Assembly (NCBI GenBank): GCA_903919975.1
Contig: CAIXKE010000044.1
Coordinates: 1-44,938, forward strand
Reading direction: 5' to 3'
From: Akkermansiaceae bacterium
Lineage (GTDB): Bacteria > Verrucomicrobiota > Verrucomicrobiia > Verrucomicrobiales > Akkermansiaceae
Length of the DNA stretch: 44,938 nucleotides
Made by a program: the position numbers and the translations under genes. The notes under the pieces are model-generated. The model searched no databases. It was given only the letters and a program-made list of their open reading frames with translations, and was not told the origin of the DNA. This document shows, piece after piece, positions 15,784-24,392 of this stretch. The first letter of the stretch is position 1; each line of letters begins with the position of its first letter.

Positions 15784-16828
15784 GGGGAATCATGTTGCGT
15801 TCGGTGGCTTCGAGAAGAAGCGTGCGGGTCGGGTGATTGAGATCGAGTTCTAGGGCGGCGGCAGGCGATAACCAAAGGAATTCTTCGGCTTCGTCATTGA
15901 GTGTGACGTCGGTGCTGCGGGTGCGGGCGACGTAGTTGAGTAAGATGAAATGTTCGGGACGCATGAACTCGGTGGAGTCGATCGAATCCTGGACCATCAC
16001 AAATTCGATGTCGTCGATGGTCAGCGCGGTTTCCTCGAGGACTTCGCGTTTTAGAGCGGCAAGAGATGGCTCGCCGCGTTTGATTTTCCCGCCGGGGATG
16101 CCCCAAAGGTCGCTCCATTTGTGGGTGCGGATCATCAGGACTTGGCCGGCGCCATTGTGGATCAGTGCACCGACGGTGGCGATCGGTCGGGCTTTGGACG
16201 GTTGGTGGCGGCGGGCGAGTAAGGAGCGGAGCACGCCGAGGTCTGGGACGGTGATGTCCGGTCGGACTGTGGCGAGGATTTCCGGGTGATTGTAACCGGT
16301 GAGCACGGCGATCGAGGCAATGCCCCCGTGGCGTGCGGTTTCCATGTCGTGGGTCATGTCGCCGATGAAGGCGGTTTCCGCGGGATTGAGGCCGTGGGTT
16401 TCCAGGATGCGATGGATGACTTCACGTTTGTCGAGCACTCCGGAATAGGTGGCTTCGAAGTGGCCGCGGAGGCCGAATTCGTCCATTTGGCGTTCGAAGG
16501 CGAGGGTGTCCATGGATGTGAGGACAAAAGCGCGGATGCCGATGGCGGCACACCATTCGAGTTTCTCGCGGGCGTGCGGGAGGATGGTGACGGGCGTGAG
16601 CGCCGCATCGAATGCCGGGCGGAAATGGGCTTCCAGTTCGTCGATGGGGACTTGTGGGAGGATTTCCGAGTAAAATTCGTGGTATGGCAGGCGGAACCGG
16701 CGGCGGAATTCTTCGCGGTCGAGTGGTGCGACGTCGTATTTTGCGAGCACGGCATTGGTCGCCTCGATCACAGGGCCGAGATCGTCCACCAAGGTGCCGG
16801 ACCAATCGAAGATGAAGTTGCGGAACAT
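15770..16828 (-). CDS. HAD phosphatase fused to a Nudix hydrolase
   Basis: 352 residues in two domains. Residues 1-200 are a HAD-superfamily phosphatase: FDWSGTLVDD carries the nucleophile Asp, but Ser stands where the second Asp of DxD is usual; LTSMD and FIGDMTHDMETA give the later motifs. Residues about 215-352 are a Nudix domain with GGKIKRGE then REVLEETAL, which fits the Nudix box except for Ala at its last Gly. ATG at 16828 is chosen because an upstream TTG at 16855 adds only nine unconserved residues. The stop overlaps folB. A protein that could remove both pyrophosphate and phosphate from dihydroneopterin triphosphate would suit this place, but the substrate is unproven. Confidence 0.85.
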   Translation of the reverse strand: MFRNFIFDWSGTLVDDLGPVIEATNAVLAKYDVAPLDREEFRRRFRLPYHEFYSEILPQVPIDELEAHFRPAFDAALTPVTILPHAREKLEWCAAIGIRAFVLTSMDTLAFERQMDEFGLRGHFEATYSGVLDKREVIHRILETHGLNPAETAFIGDMTHDMETARHGGIASIAVLTGYNHPEILATVRPDITVPDLGVLRSLLARRHQPSKARPIATVGALIHNGAGQVLMIRTHKWSDLWGIPGGKIKRGEPSLAALKREVLEETALTIDDIEFVMVQDSIDSTEFMRPEHFILLNYVARTRSTDVTLNDEAEEFLWLSPAAALELDLNHPTRTLLLEATERNMIPHANA

Positions 16829-16916
16829 GGTGTAGGGAACGTTGATATGAGACAAGCAGGCTCCGACAATGAAGGCTGAAGCGTTGAAAAAGATTCAACT
16901 TCAAATGGCGGGCTCG

Positions 16917-17288
16917 CTAACCGAGGGCAAATTTCACGGATTTGACGCGATTTTCACCGAGTTGTGCGCGAATTCGGGTGAGGAGCATGGGTTTCATCTG
17001 TTCGAGGTGGAAACGCATGGCTGGCTGGGTGACGCGGAGGACAAGGTGGCCGTTTTTCACTGAGACGGGCTCGGTGTGGCGGGAAATGAAATCTCCGGCC
17101 AGTTCTTTCCAAGCGGAGCGCACCTGATCTTCATGCAGTCCGTCCTCGGCTCCGGCTGAGCGCAAGATGGCGGAAATGAATTTTTCCGCCGCGTGAATTC
17201 CTTGGTTGAGGTTCGTCGCCTCCTCGCAGCCGCGCCATTCGCTGAGGATCTCCTCACGGATCGCTCCCGGGCGCGGTTTGCGTTTCAT
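16917..17288 (-). CDS. dciA: DciA-like DUF721 protein (DnaB loader family)
   Basis: 123 residues. The DUF721 core is visible as VRSAWKELAGDFISRHTEPV, then KNGHLVLRVTQPAMRFHLEQ and MLLTRIRAQLGENRVKSVKF. DciA proteins interact with DnaB and help load it in bacteria that lack phage-type DnaC or DnaI, which fits a genome with dnaB 3 kb away. The ATG at 17288 is preferred over the preceding GTG at 17291. The ferredoxin gene ends 23 bases upstream on the same strand and the HAD-Nudix gene follows, so these may be co-transcribed. Naming rests on the family pattern. Confidence 0.8.
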   Translation of the reverse strand: MKRKPRPGAIREEILSEWRGCEEATNLNQGIHAAEKFISAILRSAGAEDGLHEDQVRSAWKELAGDFISRHTEPVSVKNGHLVLRVTQPAMRFHLEQMKPMLLTRIRAQLGENRVKSVKFALG

Positions 17289-17311
17289 CACGACTGACGG
17301 CGACTGGGCGC

Positions 17312-17548
17312 TTATTCGTCGCCGTCGTCACCGATGGCTTCGACGGGGCAGCCTTCCATCGCCTCGCGGCATTGGGCGATTTCCTCGTCATTTTCGGGTT
17401 GTTTGAACACGTAGGAGTAGCCCTCGTCTTCAGCACGGGAGAAATTGTTGGGTGCGGTTTCGCGACAGAGGTCGCAATCGATGCACTGGCTATCGACATA
17501 AAATTTGCCAGCAACGTTTTCGGAGTTTTTGTCTTCGCGGTCAGCCAT
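17312..17548 (-). CDS. Small single-cluster ferredoxin
   Basis: 78 residues, acidic. CIDCDLCRETAPNNF gives C-x2-C-x2-C, and GCPVEAIGDD gives the final CP of a ferredoxin of the Bacillus/Thermotoga kind. An extra Cys lies in AQCREAMEGCP and may form the disulfide seen where a second cluster has been lost. It would carry one [4Fe-4S] cluster and pass single electrons to unknown partners. ATG at 17548 (MADREDKNSEN) is preferred; the frame extends to 17602 without conserved residues. It is divergent from the membrane protein gene at 17686. Confidence 0.88.
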   Translation of the reverse strand: MADREDKNSENVAGKFYVDSQCIDCDLCRETAPNNFSRAEDEGYSYVFKQPENDEEIAQCREAMEGCPVEAIGDDGDE

Positions 17549-17685
17549 GGTATTTAAATGATTCGTGAGGGATTGCATGCCTCCGCTGGGCGTGCGATGC
17601 AATCCGATTTTTCAGGAAATGTCAGATTGTCATTCGCACTGGCCAAGTCGGCGTTCCGCCCGTATGAAAATCCAAAGCACCTGCC

Positions 17686-18801
17686 ATGACCCCTGAGCCA
17701 CCTCCATCTTCCGACGGATCTTCTCCACCACCGCGCCATCGACTGGCACCGGAAAATTTTGCCAAGGACACGACGGAGGTGCATTTGTGGGATTTCGATG
17801 GCGATTTCGAGTTACCGGAGAAACCTGCGGTTACCGAAACTACTCCATCTTTGAATCGGGAGATTCCCGTGCGGAGGGTGATTGAGGTTCGGAAACCTCG
17901 TGAAACGCAGGATCGGCCGGCATTCAAGCCATTCGCAGCGGAGGATTCCTCCCACGTGGATGTCAACAAGCGGGCCACGGCAAGCCGTCCCGCCGAGTCG
18001 ACGGCCAAGGCATTGCCCCCCGCGATTACGTTGGACGATGATCTCGAAGATTGGGATGACATCGATATCGTGAGGGAAATCGAAGATTTGCCTGCCATCG
18101 GAAAGCCGGGAATGATTCAAGCTTCGGCATCAAACCTTAAGCCGAGCCAGTCCATTTTTGCGAAAAGTGCGCCTGAGCCGACGGTCCAAGCCACCGCGCA
18201 AGCGGAGACGGATGATGAATTTTCACCTGTGTTATCTGAAAACGCCGTTCCCATCTCGTTGCGTCCGCGTCTGGGACTTTCGAATGTCGAGCGGATCGGA
18301 TTGATCGGCTTGCTGGCCCTTCTTTTGGGCGGAGGTGCGATGGTTTACTTTATGTTTCTGCAGCCTTTGGCGCAGCAGACCGCTCAGGCGAAGTCTGTCG
18401 ATTTTCCGGTCAAGGGATCCAAAGTGACGATCATATCCGCTAAAAGTTATTGGCGTGCACCGGTCACAGACGGTGACGACACGGACGCATTCCGTCGCGG
18501 CACGGTGCTACTGCCGGTGCTTGAGTTGGCGGTGACTGGCGGGCCGGCGGATATCCGGGTTTTCTTTCGTGATGAAGCGGGCCAAATTGTAGGTGACGCG
18601 ATGACGCGCAATATCAATGGCGGTGCCACCCTGAAAATTGCTGCCACGGCGGGTTTTGATGACCCGGGAATGCACGCCGCCTATCGCACGGGGGAGAGCA
18701 AGCCGTGGACGATCGAAGTGCGGGAAACTCCTTCTGGCGCAAGTTCAGATCGAGAATTCACCAAGCTTTTTGAAATCAATATTTCCACCGAACGCCAATA
18801 G
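17686..18801 (+). CDS. Single-pass membrane protein, function unknown
   Basis: 371 residues. The first 200 are Pro-, Glu- and Asp-rich, low in structure, with an acidic patch (LDDDLEDWDDIDI, about 117-129), and lie on the cytoplasmic side by the positive-inside rule. One hydrophobic span, GLIGLLALLLGGGAMVYFMF (about 205-224), follows. The last 140 residues form a compact, mostly beta domain (SKVTIISAKSYWRAPVTDG, LELAVTGGPADIRVFFRD) that would face the periplasm. I do not recognise the family. It lies 11 bases upstream of hemQ in the same direction, so they probably share a transcript, but nothing in it suggests a haem role. Confidence 0.75.
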   Translation: MTPEPPPSSDGSSPPPRHRLAPENFAKDTTEVHLWDFDGDFELPEKPAVTETTPSLNREIPVRRVIEVRKPRETQDRPAFKPFAAEDSSHVDVNKRATASRPAESTAKALPPAITLDDDLEDWDDIDIVREIEDLPAIGKPGMIQASASNLKPSQSIFAKSAPEPTVQATAQAETDDEFSPVLSENAVPISLRPRLGLSNVERIGLIGLLALLLGGGAMVYFMFLQPLAQQTAQAKSVDFPVKGSKVTIISAKSYWRAPVTDGDDTDAFRRGTVLLPVLELAVTGGPADIRVFFRDEAGQIVGDAMTRNINGGATLKIAATAGFDDPGMHAAYRTGESKPWTIEVRETPSGASSDREFTKLFEINISTERQ

Positions 18802-18812
18802 AAATCACCTCT

Positions 18813-19640
18813 ATGTCCACCGAAGAAATCACTCCGATCGTGCCCCGCGAAGGTTGGCACGTCATGCATTTGTTTTATCATGTCGATCACGCGCAATGGG
18901 CGATTTACGGCGACGACGAAAAGCGTCAGGCCAAGACCCGTTTGACGGAGTTGGTGCAGGAAATCCGCGCCACGCCGGACACGCACCTGCTGATTTTTTC
19001 GGTGGCCACGCCGAAGGCTGATCTCGGATTCATGCTGCTCACCCCCGATCTCCAGGTGGCGAATGCTTATGAGAAACAACTCACTCTTTCGCTAGGGCCG
19101 GAAATTCTCAGTCCTTCCTATTCCTATCTCTCGCAGACGGAGAGTTCCGAATACACCACCACCCGAGAGCAATACACTGCGGATACCTTGATCGCGGAAA
19201 AAGGCTTGAGCGAGTGCAGTCCGGAATTCGAGACCGCGCTGAAGGAGTTCGATGAGCGGATGGAACATTACTTGAAGCACCGACTCTATCCGGTTTTGCC
19301 GGATTGGCCGGTGATTTGTTTCTATCCGATGTCGAAGCGCCGCAGCGGCAGCGATAACTGGTATTCCCTGAGTTATGAGGAACGCCGCCAGTTGATGGCC
19401 GGGCACGCCCGTGTCGGTCGGACTTATTCGGGTCGGATTCTGCAACTCATCACCGGCTCGACCGGCTTGGATGAATTTGAGTGGGGCGTCACCCTACTCG
19501 CTAAGGATACGATCGACATCAAATCGATCGTGTATGAAATGCGGTTCGATGAAGTCTCCGCCCGCTATGCGGATTTCGGGGATTTTTATATCGGCATGCA
19601 ATTACCGCTGGATGTCTTGTTCCGGCGGATTTGTTTGTAA
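18813..19640 (+). CDS. hemQ: Coproheme decarboxylase HemQ (chlorite dismutase family)
   Basis: 275 residues, in the HemQ size range. It turns Fe-coproporphyrin III into haem b by two peroxide-driven decarboxylations, the last step of the coproporphyrin-dependent pathway. Visible are the N-terminal ferredoxin-like half (GWHVMHLFYHVDHAQW), YPMSKRRSGSDNWYSL with the catalytic Tyr, and MAGHARVGRTYSGRILQLI with the proximal His, then GLDEFEWGVTLLAKD. The distal Arg of true chlorite dismutases is not evident, favouring HemQ. It ends a two-gene unit with the membrane protein, and faces polX. Confidence 0.92.
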   Translation: MSTEEITPIVPREGWHVMHLFYHVDHAQWAIYGDDEKRQAKTRLTELVQEIRATPDTHLLIFSVATPKADLGFMLLTPDLQVANAYEKQLTLSLGPEILSPSYSYLSQTESSEYTTTREQYTADTLIAEKGLSECSPEFETALKEFDERMEHYLKHRLYPVLPDWPVICFYPMSKRRSGSDNWYSLSYEERRQLMAGHARVGRTYSGRILQLITGSTGLDEFEWGVTLLAKDTIDIKSIVYEMRFDEVSARYADFGDFYIGMQLPLDVLFRRICL

Positions 19641-19675
19641 TGAAGCGCTGGAGTGGCATGGCAGGAAAGAGATTG

Positions 19676-19704
19676 AACCGCCAAGTCGCAAAGGCCGCCA
19701 AGAG
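19676..19704. repeat. Degenerate CGCCAAG repeat
   Basis: AACCGCCAAGTCGCAAAGGC followed by CGCCAAGAG is a short run of near-repeats with roughly 9-10 base steps. A very similar run occurs at 44857-44884. It resembles the arms of the decamer elements in starting with AACC and in unit length, though the unit differs. Confidence 0.5.
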
Positions 19705-19717
19705 ATGGATTGACGAT

Positions 19718-19765
19718 TGATGAATGATGTTTATTGATTTCTGATTGAAGAATCTTCATTCATCA
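19718..19765. terminator. Inverted repeat between convergent hemQ and polX
   Basis: TGATGAATGA (19718-19727) is exactly mirrored by TCATTCATCA (19756-19765), a 10 bp stem round a 28-base AT-rich loop that itself contains TGAAGAATCTTCA. It sits between the 3' ends of two convergent genes, so a bidirectional terminator is the natural reading, though there is no clean T-run. Confidence 0.4.
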
Positions 19766-19802
19766 TCAGCAGTTCTTGTGTCACTCACCGATTGCGAACT
19801 TT

Positions 19803-21542
19803 TCAGCGTTTTGCTTTCGGGGTCTTGAGGAAATTCTCCACATCGGCGGCGGAGCGGGTGTTGAAGATGTCTTTTTTGCGAAGCCAGCCTTTGCGAGCGA
19901 TGCGGACACCGATGCCGAGGAAATGCAGTCCCATGGTCGAGTGGGCGTCCGGATTGATCGAGCAGAGCACACCTTTGTCGCGGGCGCGCTTCCACCATCG
20001 CCAATCCATATCGAGCCGCCATGGATTGCAATTGAGCTCGATGATGGTGCGGGTTTCCGCCGCGCAATCGATGATGGCGGCATGGTTTACGGCATAACCC
20101 TCGCGCTTGAGGAGCAGGCGGCCGGTGAGGTGGCCTAACATGGTGACATGCTCGTTTTCCATGGCGCGGCAAATCCGATGCGTCATCTCTTCCTCGGGGA
20201 GGTTGAAGATGTTGTGAACCGAGGCGACGCAGTAATCGAGTTGGGCGAGCGTTGAATCGTCGAAATCCAGCGAGCCGTCCTTGTGGATATCGACTTCCGA
20301 GCCGGCGAAGAGGCGGAAGTGGGTGAATGTCGAGTTGAGCTGGCGGATGGTTTTGACTTGTTTCAGCAGGCGTTCCGAGTCGAGGCCATTGGCGATGACC
20401 ATGGATTTCGAGTGATCGGCGATACCGAGGTATTGCAGGCCGAGCTCCATCGCTTCTTCCGCCATTTCCTCAAGGGTGCTGGTTCCGTCCGACTCGGTGG
20501 TGTGGTTGTGGAAAGTGCCGCGGAGGTTGTCGAGTTGGACGAGGCGGGGGAGTTGGTGATGGGCGGCCGCTTCAAGTTCGCCGCGATTTTCGCGGAGTTC
20601 GGGTTCGATGTAGTCGAGTCCGAGTTTATGATAGATGTCTTTCTCTTCGTAAATCACTGAGGAGATTTCAGGATTGCCGTCGGAAGCGGCCGTGAAGCCG
20701 TATTCATTGAGCGAGAGTCCTTGTTTGAGTGCGAGTGAGCGCAGGGCGACGTTGTGTTCTTTGGATCCGGTGAAGTATTGGAGGGCGAAGGGAAACTGGG
20801 CGTTGGAAACCGCCCGGAGGTCGCACTGGATGCCGGTTTTCAGGCGAACGGATGCTTTGGTTTCACCGCAGACGATGATGGATTCCACTTGGGGCAGCGT
20901 GGTGAAATCTTCGCAGACGAGAGCGCCTTCCTTGGTGGCGACGAGGAAATCCAAGTCATGCACAGTTTCTTTGGAGCGGCGGTAGGATCCGGCCACGGCC
21001 ACGCGGCTGATCTCCGGGTGCAGGCGCAAGGTTTCGAGGATTTCGGAAACCAGCGGGTTGACGTCGCCTAGCAGAAATGTTCCGGCGAAGGTCTCGTGCA
21101 GGGCGATGGCTTCGAGAATTTTGTTTTGGGTCTTTTCGCCGAAGCCGGGTAATGCGGCGACTTTTCCGTCGGCGCAGGCGGTTTTGAGATCCGCGATTGA
21201 GGCGATGCCGAGGGATTGGTGGAGGATTTTGACTTTTTTAGGGCCGAGTCCCTGGAGGTCGAAGAGTTCGGTGAGGCCTGCGGGAAACTCAGCGAGGAGG
21301 TCTTGATGAAATTTGAGACTGCCGGTGGAGGCGAGTTCGTGGAGTTTTTCGCGCAGCGCCTCGCCAATGCCCTTGATGCCGGTGAGTTGATTGTCGATGG
21401 CGAGTTGCATGATGTCGCCATCGTAATTGCGGACGGTATCCGCGCCGTGGCGGTAGGCGCGGACCTTGAAGGGGTTCTCGTCCTTGAGTTCCAGCAACAG
21501 GGCGATTTCTTCAAGGACTTCGGCTAGATTTTCGCGGGTCAT
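19803..21542 (-). CDS. polX: DNA polymerase X with PHP exonuclease domain
   Basis: 579 residues, typical for bacterial PolX. It fills short gaps in base-excision repair, with a 3'-5' exonuclease in the PHP domain. The N-terminal POLXc part has LAEVLEEIALLLELKDENPF, helix-hairpin-helix segments (GIKGIGEAL, LQGLGPKKVK, ALPGFGEKTQNKI) and the nucleotidyl-transferase motif GSYRRSKETVHDLDFLVAT. The C-terminal PHP domain begins near residue 330 with FHNHTTESDGTSTLEEM and shows LGIADHSKS and NPDAHS metal-binding motifs. Start ATG at 21542 matches the family; an upstream in-frame ATG at 21593 is possible. Confidence 0.94.
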   Translation of the reverse strand: MTRENLAEVLEEIALLLELKDENPFKVRAYRHGADTVRNYDGDIMQLAIDNQLTGIKGIGEALREKLHELASTGSLKFHQDLLAEFPAGLTELFDLQGLGPKKVKILHQSLGIASIADLKTACADGKVAALPGFGEKTQNKILEAIALHETFAGTFLLGDVNPLVSEILETLRLHPEISRVAVAGSYRRSKETVHDLDFLVATKEGALVCEDFTTLPQVESIIVCGETKASVRLKTGIQCDLRAVSNAQFPFALQYFTGSKEHNVALRSLALKQGLSLNEYGFTAASDGNPEISSVIYEEKDIYHKLGLDYIEPELRENRGELEAAAHHQLPRLVQLDNLRGTFHNHTTESDGTSTLEEMAEEAMELGLQYLGIADHSKSMVIANGLDSERLLKQVKTIRQLNSTFTHFRLFAGSEVDIHKDGSLDFDDSTLAQLDYCVASVHNIFNLPEEEMTHRICRAMENEHVTMLGHLTGRLLLKREGYAVNHAAIIDCAAETRTIIELNCNPWRLDMDWRWWKRARDKGVLCSINPDAHSTMGLHFLGIGVRIARKGWLRKKDIFNTRSAADVENFLKTPKAKR

Positions 21543-21659
21543 CTTGGGAGTAATCTCGTCTGCCGATGAAATCCGGTCAAGTCCGCCAAGCATGCGTGGG
21601 GGAGGGATGGCGCTGGCAAATCACTTGCCGACTGCGGGAGGCTGGTCTTTACTCCGCGC

Positions 21660-22205
21660 ATGCACGAAGAAATCAAGCTTACCCGGGAAGTTTCAGCCAT
21701 TCAGATTCCGAGTGGCGACTCGCTTTCACTGCCGGCGGGCACGGCGGTTTTCATCACTCAGCGCTTGGGTGGCACTTACACGGTGGCCACTTCGCAGGGC
21801 CTTGCGCGGATTTCCTCGCAAGACGCCGATGCGCTCGGTGTGGATGCCGAGGAGGAGAAGAAAAAGCATGCGGCGGCTGTAAGGCTCAAAGACGCGCCGC
21901 TTGAAGAGCAGGTGTGGTCCCAACTCAAGGGTGTCTATGATCCTGAAATTCCGGTGGATATTGTGAATCTGGGTTTGGTGTATGACTGTGCGGTCGAGGA
22001 CATCGATGGGCAAACCGTGGTCTCGGTGAAAATGACGCTCACCGCTCCGGGTTGCGGCATGGGACCGGTGATTGCCGCGGACGCCCAAGCGAAAATCATG
22101 ACGATCGACGGCGTCGATGATGCCCGCGTCGAGCTCGTTTGGGATCCCGCGTGGAATCAGGAAATGATTTCCGAAGAGGGCCGGATGAAGCTCGGAATGG
22201 TCTGA
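21660..22205 (+). CDS. sufT: SufT-like Fe-S cluster assembly factor (MIP18/DUF59 domain)
   Basis: 181 residues. An N-terminal part of about 75 residues (TREVSAIQIPSGDSLSLPAG) precedes the DUF59 domain: YDPEIPVDIVNLGLVYD, VSVKMTLTAPGCGMGPVIAA with the conserved Cys, and VELVWDPAWNQEMISEEG. This two-part layout matches SufT, which helps mature Fe-S proteins. No sufBCDSU genes are in the window, so it is separated from any SUF operon. It faces the phosphatase gene tail to tail, 23 bases apart. Confidence 0.88.
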   Translation: MHEEIKLTREVSAIQIPSGDSLSLPAGTAVFITQRLGGTYTVATSQGLARISSQDADALGVDAEEEKKKHAAAVRLKDAPLEEQVWSQLKGVYDPEIPVDIVNLGLVYDCAVEDIDGQTVVSVKMTLTAPGCGMGPVIAADAQAKIMTIDGVDDARVELVWDPAWNQEMISEEGRMKLGMV

Positions 22206-22228
22206 GCAAGAGGCGGAAAATGCCGCAT

Positions 22229-22714
22229 TCACTTCACTTTGCCAACGCCCGCGTCCACGTAGGCAATGATCGCGGGGATGGCGGCGTCGAGCACTTTGGC
22301 GACTTCCTCGTAGGCGGCTGCGCCCATGCCGATCGGATCCGGGACATCGATTCCCTGGCGTTTATCAGAGATTCCGGAGAACTCACGAACCAGAAAAAAC
22401 TTGTCGGAATGTTCGGGAAACCGGGCTTCAAGAACGGCTAGATGGCTTTCCGTCATGGTAAAAACATGAGTGGCGGCGTTGAGGATATCATCCGTGACGG
22501 GACGGCTTACAAATCCATCGATGGAGGCCCCTCGTTTTCGCAGAATGGCCCGGGTTTCCTGACTGACCGGGGCGCCCTTGGACGCGGCAACTCCGGCGGA
22601 ACTCACCGTGAAATCGCGGCGACCGGCGATGGCTTTGCGAAATAGGCCTTCAGCCAACGGGCTGCGGCAGGTGTTTCCGGTGCAAACGAAGAGCACGTGC
22701 TTCTGGTCGGACAT
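22229..22714 (-). CDS. Low-molecular-weight protein tyrosine phosphatase family
   Basis: 161 residues. The P-loop FVCTGNTCRSPLAEG at residues 9-23 contains the C-x5-R-S catalytic motif, and the general-acid loop is DVPDPIGMG near residue 125. Such proteins dephosphorylate tyrosine or arginine residues; the arginine kind (YwlE) often has Thr after the Gly, as seen here in CTGNTCRS, so protein-arginine phosphatase activity is possible. No kinase partner is adjacent. It is divergent from trpD, 128 bases away. Confidence 0.88.
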   Translation of the reverse strand: MSDQKHVLFVCTGNTCRSPLAEGLFRKAIAGRRDFTVSSAGVAASKGAPVSQETRAILRKRGASIDGFVSRPVTDDILNAATHVFTMTESHLAVLEARFPEHSDKFFLVREFSGISDKRQGIDVPDPIGMGAAAYEEVAKVLDAAIPAIIAYVDAGVGKVK

Positions 22715-22842
22715 GGCGGCGGACTTTGCCCGGCGGAATGCAATCCGTCAAACCGCAATGGCAGCTCCCTGCTGATCGATGAAACTCGGCCGAGGTTCTG
22801 TTCGTTCTGGCCCTCTCTCGGATGTCGTGATAGTCTTTTCCC

Positions 22843-23886
22843 ATGGATGCTTTGATTCATCACCTCGAAGAAAACCAAGAACTCTCGCGGCGCGAAGTCG
22901 AAGTGGCTGCCGACCTTTTGCTTGATCCCGCCGTGGCCGATTCGAAGAAAGAACGACTGCTCGAAGCGCTTTCAAAAAAAGGCGAAACGCCCGCTGAGAT
23001 TGCGGGATTCGTAGAGACCTTTCTCAGTCATGCGGTGGACCCGCATCTTGGGTTGCTGGATCTTGAAGGCCCCACACTCGATGTCTGTGGCACTGGCGGA
23101 GACCAGTTGGATCTTTTCAACGTTTCCACCACCGCGATGTTTATCGCCGCTGCTGGTGGGGCGATCGTCGTCAAACATGGAAACCGTGGTATTACTTCGA
23201 AGAGCGGCGGTGCGGATGTGCTTGAAGCGCTGGGCGTGCGGATTGATTTGCCGGCCGATGGTTTCCGCCGTTGTCTTGAGAAAGCCGGTGTAGGTTTCAT
23301 GTTTGCTCCGATCTATCACCCCGCATTCAAGGTCGTGGCCGGAGTTCGTAAAACCCTCGCCGCGCGCGGGGTGAAAAGCATTTTTAATTTGATAGGCCCG
23401 CTGCTCAACCCGGCCAAACCCCAGTGCCAACTCGTCGGCGTCTTCTCGCGGGAGTTTTGTCCGGCTTTCGCGGAAATCCTGCAACGCCTTGGACGTGATA
23501 GCGCATGGGTCGTCCACGGCACCACCGGCGATGGCCGCTCCGTGGATGAAATCAGCCTGATGGGCTCCACCCGCATCTGCAAAGCCGGGCTTTACCAGGA
23601 TCTCGAAGACGAGGAAGTCCGCCCGCGTGACTTCGGCCTGAAGCACGCCGAAGTCGCGGAATTGCAAGGCGGCGATGCGGAAACCAATGCGGCCATCCTT
23701 TTGGCGATACTTTCCGGTCGCGACACCGGTCCGAAGCGCGACATGGTTCTGATGAATTCCGGCGCGGCACTCGCCTGTGCCGGCCTAGTGGACAACATGG
23801 GAGATGGCATCACGATGTCGCGTGAATTGATCGAAAGCGGGGCGGCATTGGAACGGCTTCATCTGCTACGCGAGGCTTCCCTCTGA
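22843..23886 (+). CDS. trpD: Anthranilate phosphoribosyltransferase
   Basis: 347 residues, usual length. It transfers phosphoribose from PRPP to anthranilate, the second step from chorismate to tryptophan. Seen: LDVCGTGGDQLDLFNVSTTA with the PRPP-binding GTGGD, VKHGNRGITSKSGGADVLEALG with the KHGNR and SGGAD motifs, FAPIYHPAFK, and FNLIGPLLNPAKP. No other trp gene is close, so the pathway is dispersed in this genome. Start ATG at 22843. The FtsB-like gene follows after 92 bases. Confidence 0.96.
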   Translation: MDALIHHLEENQELSRREVEVAADLLLDPAVADSKKERLLEALSKKGETPAEIAGFVETFLSHAVDPHLGLLDLEGPTLDVCGTGGDQLDLFNVSTTAMFIAAAGGAIVVKHGNRGITSKSGGADVLEALGVRIDLPADGFRRCLEKAGVGFMFAPIYHPAFKVVAGVRKTLAARGVKSIFNLIGPLLNPAKPQCQLVGVFSREFCPAFAEILQRLGRDSAWVVHGTTGDGRSVDEISLMGSTRICKAGLYQDLEDEEVRPRDFGLKHAEVAELQGGDAETNAAILLAILSGRDTGPKRDMVLMNSGAALACAGLVDNMGDGITMSRELIESGAALERLHLLREASL

Positions 23887-23978
23887 CAACTAACGGAGCT
23901 GTGCATGGTGCGGAATCGATGTAAATGCTTTAGTTTGCTTGACATTTAGCGTATTCGAGGGATTTCTCGTGGCCGCTA

Positions 23979-24320
23979 ATGGCTAGGAAACGTATGGAAG
24001 CGTCGAAGTTGACGCGCCTTGAGGCCCGCACACGGGCTATAAAAGGTGCCGGGAAACTCGCGCTCATCGCATGTTGCCTTTCGCTAGGATTCGTGGTGGT
24101 GGCCACCGCGTTTCCGCAACGGCGGACATTGGATAAGCTTGAGGCCAAGCTGGCACTGGTCAAAGAGCGCCAGCGCGAGGTGGTTGCCCAGCGGGATCAC
24201 CGAAACATCGAACTCCGCGCCCTGCGTGAAGACCCGACGTTTCTGGAAATCCATGCGCGCGATCGGCTCGACTATTGCCGCGAAGGTGAGCGGGTGCTGA
24301 GATTCAAGCAAGGCCGGTGA
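23979..24320 (+). CDS. FtsB/DivIC-like septum formation initiator
   Basis: 113 residues. A basic cytoplasmic N-terminus (MARKRMEASKLTRLEARTR) leads to one membrane span, LALIACCLSLGFVVVATAF (about 28-46), then a coiled coil (LDKLEAKLALVKERQREVVA) and the C-terminal DPTFLEIHARDRLDYCREGE, which matches the DPxxIExxAR-x-L-x-x-x-xxGE pattern of DivIC/FtsB. In the divisome this protein pairs with FtsL and FtsQ. A later ATG at 23994 is also possible. It is downstream of trpD, same strand. Confidence 0.82.
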   Translation: MARKRMEASKLTRLEARTRAIKGAGKLALIACCLSLGFVVVATAFPQRRTLDKLEAKLALVKERQREVVAQRDHRNIELRALREDPTFLEIHARDRLDYCREGERVLRFKQGR

Positions 24321-24392
24321 GCCGTTAGTCGCTTGGATTTGTACTTGGTCTCCGTGCAATCGATGGAGTTAGCACGCCGATGGCGTTCCGTT

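Noticed and set aside
23939-23970. TTGACA at 23939 as a promoter for the FtsB-like gene.
   Set aside because: No acceptable -10 box is found 16-18 bases downstream.
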